DNA of 64,000 bases from Asticcacaulis excentricus. Lineage in GTDB: Bacteria > Pseudomonadota > Alphaproteobacteria > Caulobacterales > Caulobacteraceae. The notes under the pieces were generated by a model. It ran no database searches. It was not told the DNA's origin and saw only the letters and a list, made by a program, of their open reading frames with translations. The stretch's first letter is position 1. Each line of letters starts with the position of its first letter. Below, in pieces: positions 1 through 7,853 of this stretch. The position numbers were made by a program, and so were the translations under genes. Location: contig NZ_AP018828.1 of NCBI RefSeq assembly GCF_003966695.1, positions 588,001-652,000 of the forward strand. Reading direction: 5' to 3'.

Positions 1-53
1 CCGTCGGCAAGCGGCCACCCAATTCCGACGACGACAGCTTCCTGCCGCTTTAG
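1..53 (+). CDS. 3' end of an unidentified gene (partial)
   Basis: An open frame enters from the left edge (codons begin at position 3) and stops at a TAG at 51-53, giving a C-terminus ending DDDSFLPL. Third codon positions are mostly G or C, as in the real genes of this window. Too little is present to name a product. The stop codon lies at the edge of the two-hairpin repeat that follows, so the present C-terminus may have been set by arrival of the repeat. Confidence 0.4.
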   Translation, partial: VGKRPPNSDDDSFLPL

Positions 54-157
54 ATCGGGATGGTTTTAAAGGGGAGCCTGATCCCGATCTAAAATTTTGT
101 TTTGTCGCGATATTTTTGTCGAAAACCGCTCAAACTTTTCGACATATCGCTTTAGCG
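51..157. repeat. Two-hairpin dispersed repeat, copy A
   Basis: Hairpin 1 is a perfect 10-bp inverted repeat (AGATCGGGAT at 52-61, complement at 81-90). A T-rich linker containing TTTTGTCGCG follows, then hairpin 2 with an 8-bp stem (118-125 and 136-143). The same plan, with TTTTGTCGCGC in the linker and a CCGAAAAGTGCC stem, recurs at 28938-29050 and 50123-50238. Copy A is the most diverged of the three. It overlaps the stop codons of both flanking genes. Confidence 0.7.
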
Positions 158-385
158 CTTCCGGCCTTTGTAGTTTTCCGACCAGCTTATGATCGGCAGC
201 ACCGGAATCCCCCACAGTATGCCGGACAGGCCGTAATACAGCAGGTGCACCCAATCGTTGTCGGGCAGCCTTTCGCCAATGCTGGAAACGATCACCACAT
301 AGACGGCCAGAAACACCACAATGCCGATACAGGCGATGACGCGGCGCACCGGCAAGCTGAGACCCTTTGTCGCATCTTCGCTCAT
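152..385 (-). CDS. DUF2842 small membrane protein
   Basis: A 77-residue protein with two hydrophobic segments: one near residues 15-37 (ACIGIVVFLAVYVVIVSSI) and one near 46-65 ending in WGIPVLPIISW. Size, two-helix plan and the tryptophan/proline-rich second helix fit the alphaproteobacterial DUF2842 family. The function of that family is unknown; an inner-membrane location is inferred. It lies 13 bp downstream of the next small membrane gene on the same strand, so the two are probably cotranscribed. The stop codon falls inside dispersed repeat copy A. Confidence 0.7.
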   Translation of the reverse strand: MSEDATKGLSLPVRRVIACIGIVVFLAVYVVIVSSIGERLPDNDWVHLLYYGLSGILWGIPVLPIISWSENYKGRKR

Positions 386-398
386 TGATTGACCCGCC

Positions 399-668
399 TC
401 ACTTCTTGACGTTCACTTTTTCGATGGCGCGCGTCAGGTGAAACAGCGCCAGAAGACCGGCCGAGCCCGCGCCGGCGGCTCGGAGCGTTGTGTAGAAGCG
501 ATCCGGATAAATATCGAGAATATGGATGAAAAACGTCATCAGGATCGCCCCGAAAATGCCCACAAACATATTGATGATGGCGCTATAGCGGCTCCTGGTC
601 AGGTTGTTGGCGATCCAACCGACGATGAACCCCGTCATACCGGCCAGAATCCAGTCCTGAACACCCAT
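399..668 (-). CDS. Small membrane protein, GlsB/YeaQ/YmgE-like
   Basis: An 89-residue protein with three hydrophobic stretches (about residues 5-20, 32-50 and 62-80). The glycine-rich pattern (GMTGFIVGWIANNL, then MFVGIFGAILMTFF) resembles the transglycosylase-associated GlsB/YeaQ/YmgE family of small stress-linked membrane proteins. The match is by general pattern, not by a decisive motif, so this is a family-level guess. The gene is the first of an apparent two-gene unit with the DUF2842 gene and is divergent from ctaA. Confidence 0.5.
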   Translation of the reverse strand: MGVQDWILAGMTGFIVGWIANNLTRSRYSAIINMFVGIFGAILMTFFIHILDIYPDRFYTTLRAAGAGSAGLLALFHLTRAIEKVNVKK

Positions 669-830
669 TTGTGGAACCTTTCACATTTTTCCGTCGCGCA
701 TCGCTTGAATTTCACCCCTCCCTGTGGGCAAATCAAAACGCACGGCCAATGCCTATTACAGGTTATTTCGCCGCAGTTGAACAGGTCCGCCCGACGGAAC
801 CCAACAATTATTTTTCAGTGAGGCGTAACG

Positions 831-1880
831 GTGAGGCTTCCGCTCAAATCTCCTTCCGTGGCCATCTGGCTCTCTATCGTGGCCGCTATGGTCGTGCTGA
901 TCGTTATGGTCGGTGGCGCCACCCGCCTGACCGGCTCAGGCCTGTCGATCACCGAATGGAAGCCCATCCACGGCGTAGTGCCGCCGCTGAATGACGCCCA
1001 ATGGGCCGAAGAATTCACCAAGTACCAGCAGATACCGCAGTACAAGCAGGTGAATGCGAACATGTCCGTGGAGCAGTTCAAATTCATCTTCTGGTGGGAG
1101 TGGGGTCATCGCCTGCTGGGTCGCCTGATTGGTGCCGCGGTCCTGATCCCCTTTATTGTCTTCCTGTTTATGCAGGCCATTCCGCAGCGCCTGATCTGGC
1201 GCTGCGCCTTACTCGTCGGGCTGGTCGGCGTGCAGGGGACGATTGGCTGGTGGATGGTGCATTCGGGGCTGGCCAACCGCATCGACGTCGCCCCCGAACG
1301 CCTGATGACACACCTCAGTCTGGCCCTGGTCATTATGATCTTTGCCATATGGACGGCCAACGAAGCCCTTCACGGCCAATCGCGCGGGCATGGCGCGCCC
1401 GGTGGATGGGTCGCCGCCGTCGCCGGTCTCTTTGGCCTGACCTTCCTGCAATCCATGCTGGGCGCGCTGGTCGCCGGTAACGATGCCGGGCTGGTCTATA
1501 ATGACTGGCCGCTGATGGGCGGGCGCATCGTGCCCTTTGTCGATTACTCCAAAGGCCTGTGGCACGTGTTCGTCCACGATCAGGGCATGGTGCAGGTCCT
1601 GCACCGCTTCAATGCCTATATCCTGCTGCTCTACGCCACGGCTCTGGTCCTGTGGCTGTGGCGGCGCTGCCTCGATGACGGTATGCGCCTGATCGCCGCC
1701 GCCTTCGGTGTGCTGGTCTGGTGTCAGGCCGCCCTCGGCGTCGCGACCCTGTGGACCAATGTGCACATTGCCTTCGGCCTTCTGCATCAGTTGGGCGCCG
1801 TCGGGCTGCTCATTCTGGCCACCCTGCTGCTGTGGAAGGTCGCCCGCGCCGATCGCGACTTCCGCCGGCGGAATTTCTAG
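831..1880 (+). CDS. ctaA: Heme A synthase (COX15/CtaA)
   Basis: A 349-residue polytopic membrane protein. CtaA oxidises the C8 methyl of heme O to a formyl group, making heme A for aa3-type cytochrome oxidase. The N-terminal part has the family pattern GGATRLTGSGLSITEW followed by PPLNDAQW. There are about eight transmembrane segments and conserved histidines in WEWGHRLLGR (near residue 93), in the THLSLAL region, in QVLHRFNAY and in LHQLGA, which serve as heme ligands in the family. The start is GTG at 831. The gene stands alone and faces the PhoX-like gene, with three hairpins between them. Confidence 0.95.
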   Translation: MRLPLKSPSVAIWLSIVAAMVVLIVMVGGATRLTGSGLSITEWKPIHGVVPPLNDAQWAEEFTKYQQIPQYKQVNANMSVEQFKFIFWWEWGHRLLGRLIGAAVLIPFIVFLFMQAIPQRLIWRCALLVGLVGVQGTIGWWMVHSGLANRIDVAPERLMTHLSLALVIMIFAIWTANEALHGQSRGHGAPGGWVAAVAGLFGLTFLQSMLGALVAGNDAGLVYNDWPLMGGRIVPFVDYSKGLWHVFVHDQGMVQVLHRFNAYILLLYATALVLWLWRRCLDDGMRLIAAAFGVLVWCQAALGVATLWTNVHIAFGLLHQLGAVGLLILATLLLWKVARADRDFRRRNF

Positions 1881-1893
1881 GGTGAGTAAAGAC

Positions 1894-1914
1894 GCAGGGG
1901 CCACAGGCCCCTGC
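1894..1914 (-). terminator. Hairpin terminator of the PhoX-like gene
   Basis: A perfect 9-bp stem with a 3-nt loop (GCAGGGGCC, ACA, complement). Read on the minus strand the stem is followed by GTCTTTACTC, which suits termination of transcripts leaving the PhoX-like gene. The stem plus GTCTTT tail matches the tandem hairpins at 43586-43725 and a mirrored hairpin at 2041-2100. Confidence 0.5.
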
Positions 1915-1971
1915 ACCCCACACCTATCCGCGCTCAAACTGAGATACAGCGTGTGAGGGAAGGATTGTTTG

Positions 1972-1992
1972 GGGGCGAAGCCCCACCTTTTT
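1972..1992 (+). terminator. Terminator downstream of ctaA
   Basis: Stem GGGGC, loop GAA, stem GCCCC (1972-1984), followed by ACCTTTTTAA. It is short but has the expected T-run on the + strand, about 90 bp beyond the ctaA stop. Confidence 0.5.
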
Positions 1993-2040
1993 AACGTCAA
2001 ACACGCACCGATGTTCGCTGTTTAAACACCCAGTGATGGG

Positions 2041-2100
2041 GTGCGGGGGCTTTGAAGTGCGCTACCGCTTCGCTGTTTGAGCGCAGGCCCCACGTCTTTC
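2041..2100 (+). terminator. Second ctaA-side hairpin with GTCTTT tail
   Basis: A GGGGC arm near 2046-2050 pairs with GCCCC near 2087-2091 around a long inner loop, and is followed on the + strand by ACGTCTTTC just before the PhoX-like stop codon. It mirrors the hairpin at 1894-1914, so the convergent interval is bounded by two inward-facing members of one hairpin family. Confidence 0.35.
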
Positions 2101-3537
2101 TTACCTCTTGACGGCTTCCGTGCTGAACCGATCCCACGGGCCGGTGATGGCCAGCGTCCAGCCGGGGTTTTGCAGGTTGACGAACATGGTTGAGCCGTCG
2201 GGCGAGAAGCACACCCCGGCCCATTCTGAATTGGTCGGTTCGGCATTGCGGGCGAAGGTGGTGACCTTGCCCTCGCGGGTGATGATCTTCAGGTGGTTTT
2301 TCAGCGTGTCGGAATAGCGGTCTTCGCAGGCAAAGAGCTGACCGCGCGGCGAGACGACGATATTGTCCACATAGTCGAACAGCAGGTCGTTGTTCGGCTC
2401 GGCAAAGAGCTGGATACGGCCGGGGGCGCGGGCCTCCTGAGGCGTGCCTTCGTGGGGGCTGGGCACATAGCGCATGATCTGGCCGTTTTCACCGGGACCG
2501 CCGGAGGTGCAGGTGAAGTAAAGCTCGCCCTCGCCGAAGAAGATGCCTTCTTCGCGCGCGAACTGGGCCGCGCCCTTGGCGTGGGCGCGGGTGCGCAGAT
2601 CGTTATTGGGGCTTTCGACCTCGTCGAGATCGACCCATTCGCTTTCGAACCAGTCCCCCTGCTGCCAGAAGATGGCGGTCTTATTATCGGTCAGGGCGTG
2701 CGGCTTGCCCTTGATGACCAGCGCCTGCAACTTGCCGCCTTCCAGAAGCTTGCCCGGCACCTTGGGGATGAAGCGATAGAAGGCCGAGTCCCCAGCGTCT
2801 TCGGTCAGATAGACGATGCCGGTCTTGGGATCGACGGCCACGGCCTCGTGCTCGAAGCGGCCCATCGCCTTGATCGGTTCGGCCTTGACGAGGCCATCGG
2901 CGCGCGCCGGCACTTCGAAGACGTAGCCGTGGTCCTTGCCAACGCCGTTGGGGGCCTTTTGCGAGCTTTCCTCGCAGGTCAGCCACGAGCCCCAAGGCGT
3001 CGGGCCGCCCGCGCAGTTGGTCGAGGTGCCAACCAGCGACAGGTGATGGCTGACCAGCTTCTGTTCCTTGATATTATAGACCAGCGTGGTCGTGCCGCCG
3101 TGCAGCGGGCGACCGTCGGGGGCGAAGTCATAGACCTTGGCCGCCTCAACCTTGCCGAACAGTTCGTTCTGCGCGCCGAACGGGCCCATCTTGCTGAGGC
3201 TGTGCTTGATTTCGTGGTTACGCACCAGCAGCACCGTGTCCGGGCCGTGCGGGAAACAGGCCATGCCATCGTGCTTACCCGGCACGATCAGGCCGTCGCT
3301 CATGGTTTCGCCCTGACGCGAGAAGATGCGGTAGGAGAAGCCAGAGGGCAGGTCGGCGATACCGTTGGGGTCCTTCACCAGCGGGCCATAGCCTTCGATT
3401 TGATTGACATAGGTGTCGGGCGCATTTTCGGTCAGGCGGTGGGCCGCGGCGGCCTTGCTGATCCACAGCGCCATGCCGGTAAAGGCCGCAGAGGTGGCCA
3501 GAGACGAAGAGAGGAGGGTGCGGCGGGACAGCGACAT
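2101..3537 (-). CDS. Tat-exported PhoX-like (DUF839) protein
   Basis: A 478-residue protein starting at MSLSRRTLLSSS. I chose this start (3537) because an AAAGGTG ribosome site precedes it and the SRR tract begins a twin-arginine-type signal ending near AAAAH; a longer frame extends to 3609. The body has PhoX/DUF839 beta-propeller features: LPSGFSYRIFSRQGE, KHDGMACF, LLVRNHE, the GGPTPWGSWLTCEE block, HEAVAVDP and the C-terminal SPDGSTMFVNLQNPG. PhoX proteins are calcium/iron-dependent periplasmic alkaline phosphatases, but DUF839 also covers proteins of unknown activity, so the phosphatase role is inferred. No Pho box was recognised upstream. Confidence 0.8.
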   Translation of the reverse strand: MSLSRRTLLSSSLATSAAFTGMALWISKAAAAHRLTENAPDTYVNQIEGYGPLVKDPNGIADLPSGFSYRIFSRQGETMSDGLIVPGKHDGMACFPHGPDTVLLVRNHEIKHSLSKMGPFGAQNELFGKVEAAKVYDFAPDGRPLHGGTTTLVYNIKEQKLVSHHLSLVGTSTNCAGGPTPWGSWLTCEESSQKAPNGVGKDHGYVFEVPARADGLVKAEPIKAMGRFEHEAVAVDPKTGIVYLTEDAGDSAFYRFIPKVPGKLLEGGKLQALVIKGKPHALTDNKTAIFWQQGDWFESEWVDLDEVESPNNDLRTRAHAKGAAQFAREEGIFFGEGELYFTCTSGGPGENGQIMRYVPSPHEGTPQEARAPGRIQLFAEPNNDLLFDYVDNIVVSPRGQLFACEDRYSDTLKNHLKIITREGKVTTFARNAEPTNSEWAGVCFSPDGSTMFVNLQNPGWTLAITGPWDRFSTEAVKR

Positions 3538-3702
3538 GGAAACACCTTTGCGCGTAAGGGACAATACCGTTTGGAATCGGATGGGGCTTATGTAAAGACA
3601 AGCGAGCACAGAATTATGACGATTTGATACGGTAATTTGATACCCAATTCAAAAACCCCAATAAAAACAATTGTCTGTCTCAATTTTTGTCAAAAATAAC
3701 TG

Positions 3703-3731
3703 TTGACGCGGCCATTTGCCTCGTCTATACG
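3703..3731 (+). promoter_or_regulatory. Promoter of rplM-rpsI
   Basis: TTGACG at 3703-3708 and TATACG at 3726-3731 are separated by 17 bp, a housekeeping sigma-70 type arrangement. The interval lies about 80 bp upstream of the rplM start, in DNA that is otherwise AT-rich. Confidence 0.6.
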
Positions 3732-3811
3732 CTCCCGACTTTTCCGGCGGTGGCGTCTGTCACGGCGGGAAGCACCCGTTTCAAACCCGGATTTCACCAA
3801 AGGAATCTCCC

Positions 3812-4288
3812 ATGCTTACCTCTGCGACCGCGGCGCTCAAGCCCGCCAATGTCGAGAAGAAGTGGATCGTGATTGACGCCCAGGACGCCGTTGTCGGCCG
3901 TCTGGCTTCCTTCATCGCCATGCGTCTTCGCGGCAAACACAAGCCGGACTATACGCCGCACGTCGATTCCGGCGACTACGTCATCGTCATCAATGCCGAC
4001 AAGGTGCACTACACCGGCAAGAAGCTGACGGACAAGATCTTCTACTGGCACACCGGTCACCCCGGCGGCGTCAAGCAGCGCACCATGGGTCAGATCCTCA
4101 GCGGCAAGTACCCTGAGCGCGTCCTGACCAAGGCGGTTGAGCGTATGCTGCCCAAGGAATCGCCGCTGGCCCGCGCCCAAATGACCCACCTGCGTGTCTA
4201 CGCCGGTTCGGAGCACCCCCACGAAGCTCAATCGCCGGAAGTCATCGACTTCAAGGCCCTGAGCCGCAAGAACGTCCGGAGCGTCTAA
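3812..4288 (+). CDS. rplM: 50S ribosomal protein L13
   Basis: A 158-residue protein with the L13 core: [18 protein letters not shown], the [12 protein letters not shown] block, [27 protein letters not shown] and [18 protein letters not shown]13 binds 23S rRNA early in large-subunit assembly. The start at 3812 (MLTSAT) follows an AAAGGAA ribosome site; the frame is open further upstream, but that part crosses the promoter. The gap to rpsI is 2 bp, the usual L13-S9 operon. Confidence 0.97.
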   Translation: MLTSATAALKPANVEKKWIVIDAQDAVVGRLASFIAMRLRGKHKPDYTPHVDSGDYVIVINADKVHYTGKKLTDKIFYWHTGHPGGVKQRTMGQILSGKYPERVLTKAVERMLPKESPLARAQMTHLRVYAGSEHPHEAQSPEVIDFKALSRKNVRSV

Positions 4289-4290
4289 GA

Positions 4291-4773
4291 ATGTCTGAAG
4301 TTCAAGCTCAAGGCCTCGAAGCCCTCGCTTCCCTGTCGTCGAACCCTGAAAATGCGCCGGTTGAGCGCGTTCAGCAACTCGACAAGTACGGCCGCGCCTA
4401 TGCCACCGGCAAGCGTAAGAACGCCGTCGCCCGCGTCTGGATCAAGCCGGGTTCGGGCAAGTGGATCATCAATGACCGCGCGCAGGAAGTCTATTTCGCG
4501 CGTCCGGTTCTGCGCATGATGATCGCTCAGCCGCTGAACCTGACCGACCGTGCGTCGCAATTCGACGTCATCGTCTCGGTCCACGGTTCGGGTCTGTCGG
4601 GTCAGGCCGGCGCCATCCGTCACGGCCTGTCGAAGGCTCTGACCTATTATGAGCCCGCCCTGCGCCCGGCGCTGAAGGCGGCTGGCTTCCTGACGCGCGA
4701 CTCGCGTGTCGTCGAGCGTAAGAAGTACGGCCGCGCCAAGGCTCGTCGTTCCTTCCAGTTCTCGAAGCGTTAA
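4291..4773 (+). CDS. rpsI: 30S ribosomal protein S9
   Basis: A 160-residue protein with an alphaproteobacterial N-terminal extension of about 30 residues before the S9 core ([20 protein letters not shown], then [21 protein letters not shown]). The basic tail [17 protein letters not shown] reaches the P-site tRNA in known structures. It begins 2 bp after rplM and is followed by two strong hairpins. Confidence 0.97.
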   Translation: MSEVQAQGLEALASLSSNPENAPVERVQQLDKYGRAYATGKRKNAVARVWIKPGSGKWIINDRAQEVYFARPVLRMMIAQPLNLTDRASQFDVIVSVHGSGLSGQAGAIRHGLSKALTYYEPALRPALKAAGFLTRDSRVVERKKYGRAKARRSFQFSKR

Positions 4774-4780
4774 TCGAGGT

Positions 4781-4807
4781 CTTGGGGGAAACGTCGTTTC
4801 CCCCAAG
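4781..4807 (+). terminator. Hairpin after rpsI
   Basis: A perfect 12-bp inverted repeat (CTTGGGGGAAAC and its complement) around a 3-nt loop begins 8 bp after the rpsI stop. There is no T-run, so it may protect the 3' end or work with the next hairpin rather than act alone. Confidence 0.5.
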
Positions 4808-4831
4808 TGCCCCCTTCCGGAATACGGAGAA

Positions 4832-4866
4832 AAACACCCTCGGGGCAGCCCGACGGGTGTTTTTTG
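4832..4866 (+). terminator. Rho-independent terminator of rplM-rpsI
   Basis: AAAACACCC pairs with GGGTGTTTTTT around an inner CGGG/CCCG stem. It has a U-run on the + strand and an A-run on the other side, so it could act in both directions. Confidence 0.8.
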
Positions 4867-4908
4867 CTTTTTTCAGGGCTGTTTTCCCAATAAGACGCTC
4901 TGACTTCA

Positions 4909-4978
4909 TACCTCCCCAACGTGTTGGGGAGGGGACCGCACGAGCTTGCGAAGCAAGCGAGATGTGGGGGTGGGGTAT
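4909..4978. repeat. Palindromic CCTCCCCA repeat element
   Basis: A roughly 70-bp unit with nested symmetry. Its outer ends are ATACC and GGTAT. Inside are a perfect 10-bp inverted repeat (CCTCCCCAAC at 4911-4920 and its complement at 4923-4932) and a 6-bp stem (GCTTGC/GCAAGC at 4944-4958). Elements with CCTCCCC...GGGGAGG followed by a GCTTGCGAAGC-type hairpin are scattered in many alphaproteobacterial genomes. It sits in the leader region of argC. Confidence 0.55.
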
Positions 4979-5006
4979 CTTTCGTCCGCTGACCAAGGAG
5001 CGTATC

Positions 5007-5939
5007 ATGTCCCATAAGGTTTTCATCGACGGCGAAGCCGGCACCACCGGTCTGCAAATCCGCGAGCGGCTGGAAAAGCGCCCGGAGATCGACCTGATCC
5101 GCCTGAGCGATGATCGCCGCAAGGACACCGAGGCCCGTCGCGAAGCGCTCAATGCCGCCGATGCCGTCATCCTCTGTCTGCCCGATGAGGCCGCTAAAGA
5201 AGCTGTCGCCCTGATCGAAAACCCGGACGTGGTGGTGATTGACGCTTCGACGGCGCACCGCGTCGCTGAGGGCTGGACCTACGGCTTCCCCGAAATGACC
5301 GAGGATCAGCGCGATCTGATCCGGGCTTCAAAGCGCATCAGCAATCCCGGCTGCCACGCCACCGGCTTCATTGCCCTGACGCGGCCTCTGGTCGAGCTGG
5401 GCGTCCTGCCGCCCTTCTTTCCGATGGTGGCCACGTCGCTGACCGGCTATAGCGGCGGCGGTAAGGCGATGATTGCGGAGTTCGAAAGCGGGCAGGGGCG
5501 CGAACGCATCTATGCCACCGGCCTGACGCACAAGCACCTGCCGGAAATGCAGCTCTATGCCGGGCTGGAAACCGCGCCGATCTTTTCGCCGACCGTCGCC
5601 AATTTTGCGCAAGGCCTGATTGTCGAGGTGCCGCTGCACCTGTGGGCCCTGCCGGATGCGCCTGACCTGCCCACCATCTACAACATCCTCAGCGCCCACT
5701 ATGCCGGTGAACCCTTTGTGCGCGTCGCTTCGCCCGAAGAGACCGCGGCGGCGACGTCCGTCAATGGCGATGCCTTACGCGACACCAATCAGTTGCTGAT
5801 CCACGTCTTTGGTCAGGAAGACGGCGATACGGCCAATCTGGTGGCGGTGTTCGACAATCTGGGCAAAGGGGCGTCGGGCTCGGCGGTGCAGAATCTCAAC
5901 CTCGTCCTCGGCCTCGAAGAAACCGCCGGACTGCTTTGA
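5007..5939 (+). CDS. argC: N-acetyl-gamma-glutamyl-phosphate reductase
   Basis: A 310-residue protein. It reduces N-acetylglutamyl-5-phosphate with NADPH to the semialdehyde in arginine synthesis. The N-terminal nucleotide-binding stretch is VFIDGEAGTTGLQIRERL. The catalytic cysteine is in RISNPGCHATGF (near residue 116), and the TSLTGYSGGGKAM and HKHLPEMQ blocks follow. The short length and the GEAGTTG motif place it with the type 2 ArgC proteins. The start at 5007 has an AAGGAG ribosome site. The next gene begins 1 bp after the stop, which suggests co-transcription with two small membrane protein genes. Confidence 0.95.
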   Translation: MSHKVFIDGEAGTTGLQIRERLEKRPEIDLIRLSDDRRKDTEARREALNAADAVILCLPDEAAKEAVALIENPDVVVIDASTAHRVAEGWTYGFPEMTEDQRDLIRASKRISNPGCHATGFIALTRPLVELGVLPPFFPMVATSLTGYSGGGKAMIAEFESGQGRERIYATGLTHKHLPEMQLYAGLETAPIFSPTVANFAQGLIVEVPLHLWALPDAPDLPTIYNILSAHYAGEPFVRVASPEETAAATSVNGDALRDTNQLLIHVFGQEDGDTANLVAVFDNLGKGASGSAVQNLNLVLGLEETAGLL

Positions 5940-5940
5940 T

Positions 5941-6180
5941 ATGAAAGCCGTTTGGCTCGCTCTGGCCCTCACGGTTGCGCCGGTTTTTGTCCAGTCCGCG
6001 CCAGCGTCTCCTGTCGCTTCGGTGGCACCGGTGGCGGAAAAGGCTGAAACCTCTGAATATAAGGGCGGCTTTCCTTGGGTGACCTTTATCCTCCTGTTTG
6101 TGGTGTTTGGCGGCTTGACGATGTTCCGCAAAAAGGACCAATCTTCCCCCGATGTGACGGATAAGGACAAGGCGTCGTAA
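5941..6180 (+). CDS. Small exported or membrane protein, unknown
   Basis: A 79-residue protein. A signal-like N-terminus (MKAVWLALALTVAPVFVQSAPAS) is followed by a short linker, a second hydrophobic helix (PWVTFILLFVVFGGLTMF, about residues 43-60) and a charged tail. No family was recognised. The start at 5941 was chosen because it is the first ATG after the argC stop and gives a complete signal-like sequence. The stop overlaps the next start by one base, so the two small membrane proteins are probably made together. Confidence 0.65.
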   Translation: MKAVWLALALTVAPVFVQSAPASPVASVAPVAEKAETSEYKGGFPWVTFILLFVVFGGLTMFRKKDQSSPDVTDKDKAS

Positions 6181-6437
6181 TGGGACCTCTGACCAGCATT
6201 GCCATTCTTCTGATGATCTGGTGGGTGACTCTGTTTGCCATTCTGCCGTTTGGCAATGTGAGCCATCACGAAGCCGGTATCGAGACGAAGGACGGCGGCG
6301 ACCCCGGCGCGCCGGTCTTCCACAATCTCAAAAAGAAGCTGCTGATCAACACGGTCGTGGCCGTGGTGGTGTGGGCCATTGTTATGGTCATCGTGCAGTT
6401 TGGCCTCATTCCGCTGCCGGAAATCCCTGCGGCCTGA
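6180..6437 (+). CDS. DUF1467 family membrane protein
   Basis: An 85-residue protein with two hydrophobic segments (residues 1-24 and about 56-76). The segments are linked by NVSHHEAGIETKDGGDPGAPVFHNLKKK, the loop pattern of the DUF1467 family, which in many alphaproteobacteria lies just upstream of proS, as here. The function is unknown. Its start overlaps the stop of the preceding small membrane gene. Confidence 0.8.
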   Translation: MGPLTSIAILLMIWWVTLFAILPFGNVSHHEAGIETKDGGDPGAPVFHNLKKKLLINTVVAVVVWAIVMVIVQFGLIPLPEIPAA

Positions 6438-6533
6438 TCGGCCCGTCCTATTTCCGCCTTTTTAGCATTGATCAATGACGGCGAAGCTGGCTAGTACAGG
6501 GCCAGTTTGCCGCAATCCCAAGGTTCCCTGCCC

Positions 6534-7853
6534 ATGCGCCTGTCGCGCTATTTGCTTCCGCTGCTTAAGGAAAATCCTTCCGAAGCCCAGATCGTCTCGC
6601 ACCGTCTCATGCTGCGTACCGGCATGATCCGTCAGGAGGCCGCCGGTATCTATGCCTGGCTGCCGCTGGGTCTGCGGGTGCTGCGCAAGATCGAAAAGAT
6701 CGTGCACGAGGAAATGCAGCGCGCCGGTGCGGTTGAGCTTCTGATGCCGACCCTGCAACTGGCCGATCTGTGGCGCGAGTCGGGTCGCTATGACGACTAC
6801 GGTCAGGAAATGCTGCGCATCAAGGACCGTCATGAACGCGAAATGCTCTACGGCCCGACCAATGAGGAAATGATCACGGAAATCTTCCGTGGCACGGTCA
6901 AGTCCTACAAGGACCTGCCGATGAACCTCTACCACATCCAGTGGAAGTTCCGCGACGAACAGCGCCCGCGCTTCGGCGTGATGCGCGGCCGTGAGTTCCT
7001 GATGAAGGACGCCTATTCGTTCGACATCGACGAGGCCTCGGCGCGCAAGGCCTATAACCGCATGTTCATCGCCTATCTCAACACCTTCAGCCGTCTGGGC
7101 CTGAAGGCGGTGCCGATGCGCGCCGACACCGGCCCGATCGGCGGCGACCTTAGCCACGAATTCATCATCCTTGCCGACACCGGTGAAAGCGCGGTCTTCT
7201 GCCATAAGGATCTGGTCGATATGCCGGCTCCTGGTGCCGATGTGGACTGGGACGATCTGCAAGGGCTGGTCGATCAGCGCACGTCGCTTTACGCCGCAAC
7301 CGAGGAAATGCACGACGAGGCGGCCTTTAATGCCGTTCCGGCGGACAAGCAGTTGTCGGCGCGCGGCATCGAAGTCGGCCACATCTTCTATTTCGGTGAG
7401 AAATACTCCGCACCGATGGGGGCCAAGGTCTCCGGTCCCGACGGCGCGCAGGTCAATGTGCACATGGGCTCTTACGGCGTCGGCGTGTCGCGCCTGATCG
7501 GCGGCATTATCGAAGCCAGCCACGACGAGGCGGGCATCATCTGGCCCGAAAGCGTCGCGCCGTTCGATGTGGCCCTGATCAATCTGCGCGTGGGCGACGA
7601 AGCCTGCGATGCGGCCTGCGACAAGGCCTATAAGGCGCTGACGGCCGCCGGGCGCGATGTGCTTTATCACGATACGGACGACCGTCCGGGGGCTAAGTTC
7701 GCCTCGATGGACCTGATCGGTATTCCGTGGCAACTGATCATCGGGCCCAAGGGCATTGCCGAAGGTCAGGTTGAAATCAAGCACCGCGCCACGGGCGAAC
7801 GTCACACGGCGGCCTTCGATGCCGTCCTTGACCAACTGACCAAGGCAAAATGA
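6534..7853 (+). CDS. proS: Prolyl-tRNA synthetase (short alphaproteobacterial type)
   Basis: A 439-residue class II aminoacyl-tRNA synthetase that charges tRNA-Pro. The family start [28 protein letters not shown] supports position 6534 rather than an in-frame ATG at 6507. Motif 2 is in the [21 protein letters not shown] region and motif 3 is [14 protein letters not shown]. An anticodon-binding domain occupies the last 90 or so residues. The editing insertion domain of the longer bacterial form is absent, as expected for alphaproteobacteria. It overlaps lolC by 4 bp. Confidence 0.95.
   Translation: MRLSRYLLPLLKENPSEAQIVSHRLMLRTGMIRQEAAGIYAWLPLGLRVLRKIEKIVHEEMQRAGAVELLMPTLQLADLWRESGRYDDYGQEMLRIKDRHEREMLYGPTNEEMITEIFRGTVKSYKDLPMNLYHIQWKFRDEQRPRFGVMRGREFLMKDAYSFDIDEASARKAYNRMFIAYLNTFSRLGLKAVPMRADTGPIGGDLSHEFIILADTGESAVFCHKDLVDMPAPGADVDWDDLQGLVDQRTSLYAATEEMHDEAAFNAVPADKQLSARGIEVGHIFYFGEKYSAPMGAKVSGPDGAQVNVHMGSYGVGVSRLIGGIIEASHDEAGIIWPESVAPFDVALINLRVGDEACDAACDKAYKALTAAGRDVLYHDTDDRPGAKFASMDLIGIPWQLIIGPKGIAEGQVEIKHRATGERHTAAFDAVLDQLTKAK

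Noticed and set aside
1860-1873. 14-bp palindrome at the end of ctaA
   Set aside because: TTCCGCCGGCGGAA lies within coding sequence and can arise from codon use. There is no T-run and no repeat of it elsewhere in the window.
2293-3627. 444-residue frame on the + strand
   Set aside because: It lies wholly antisense to the well-supported PhoX-like gene and its composition is that of a shadow frame in GC-rich DNA.
6462-7835. 457-residue frame on the minus strand
   Set aside because: It is antisense to proS, has no recognisable motif and is explained by high GC at third codon positions.
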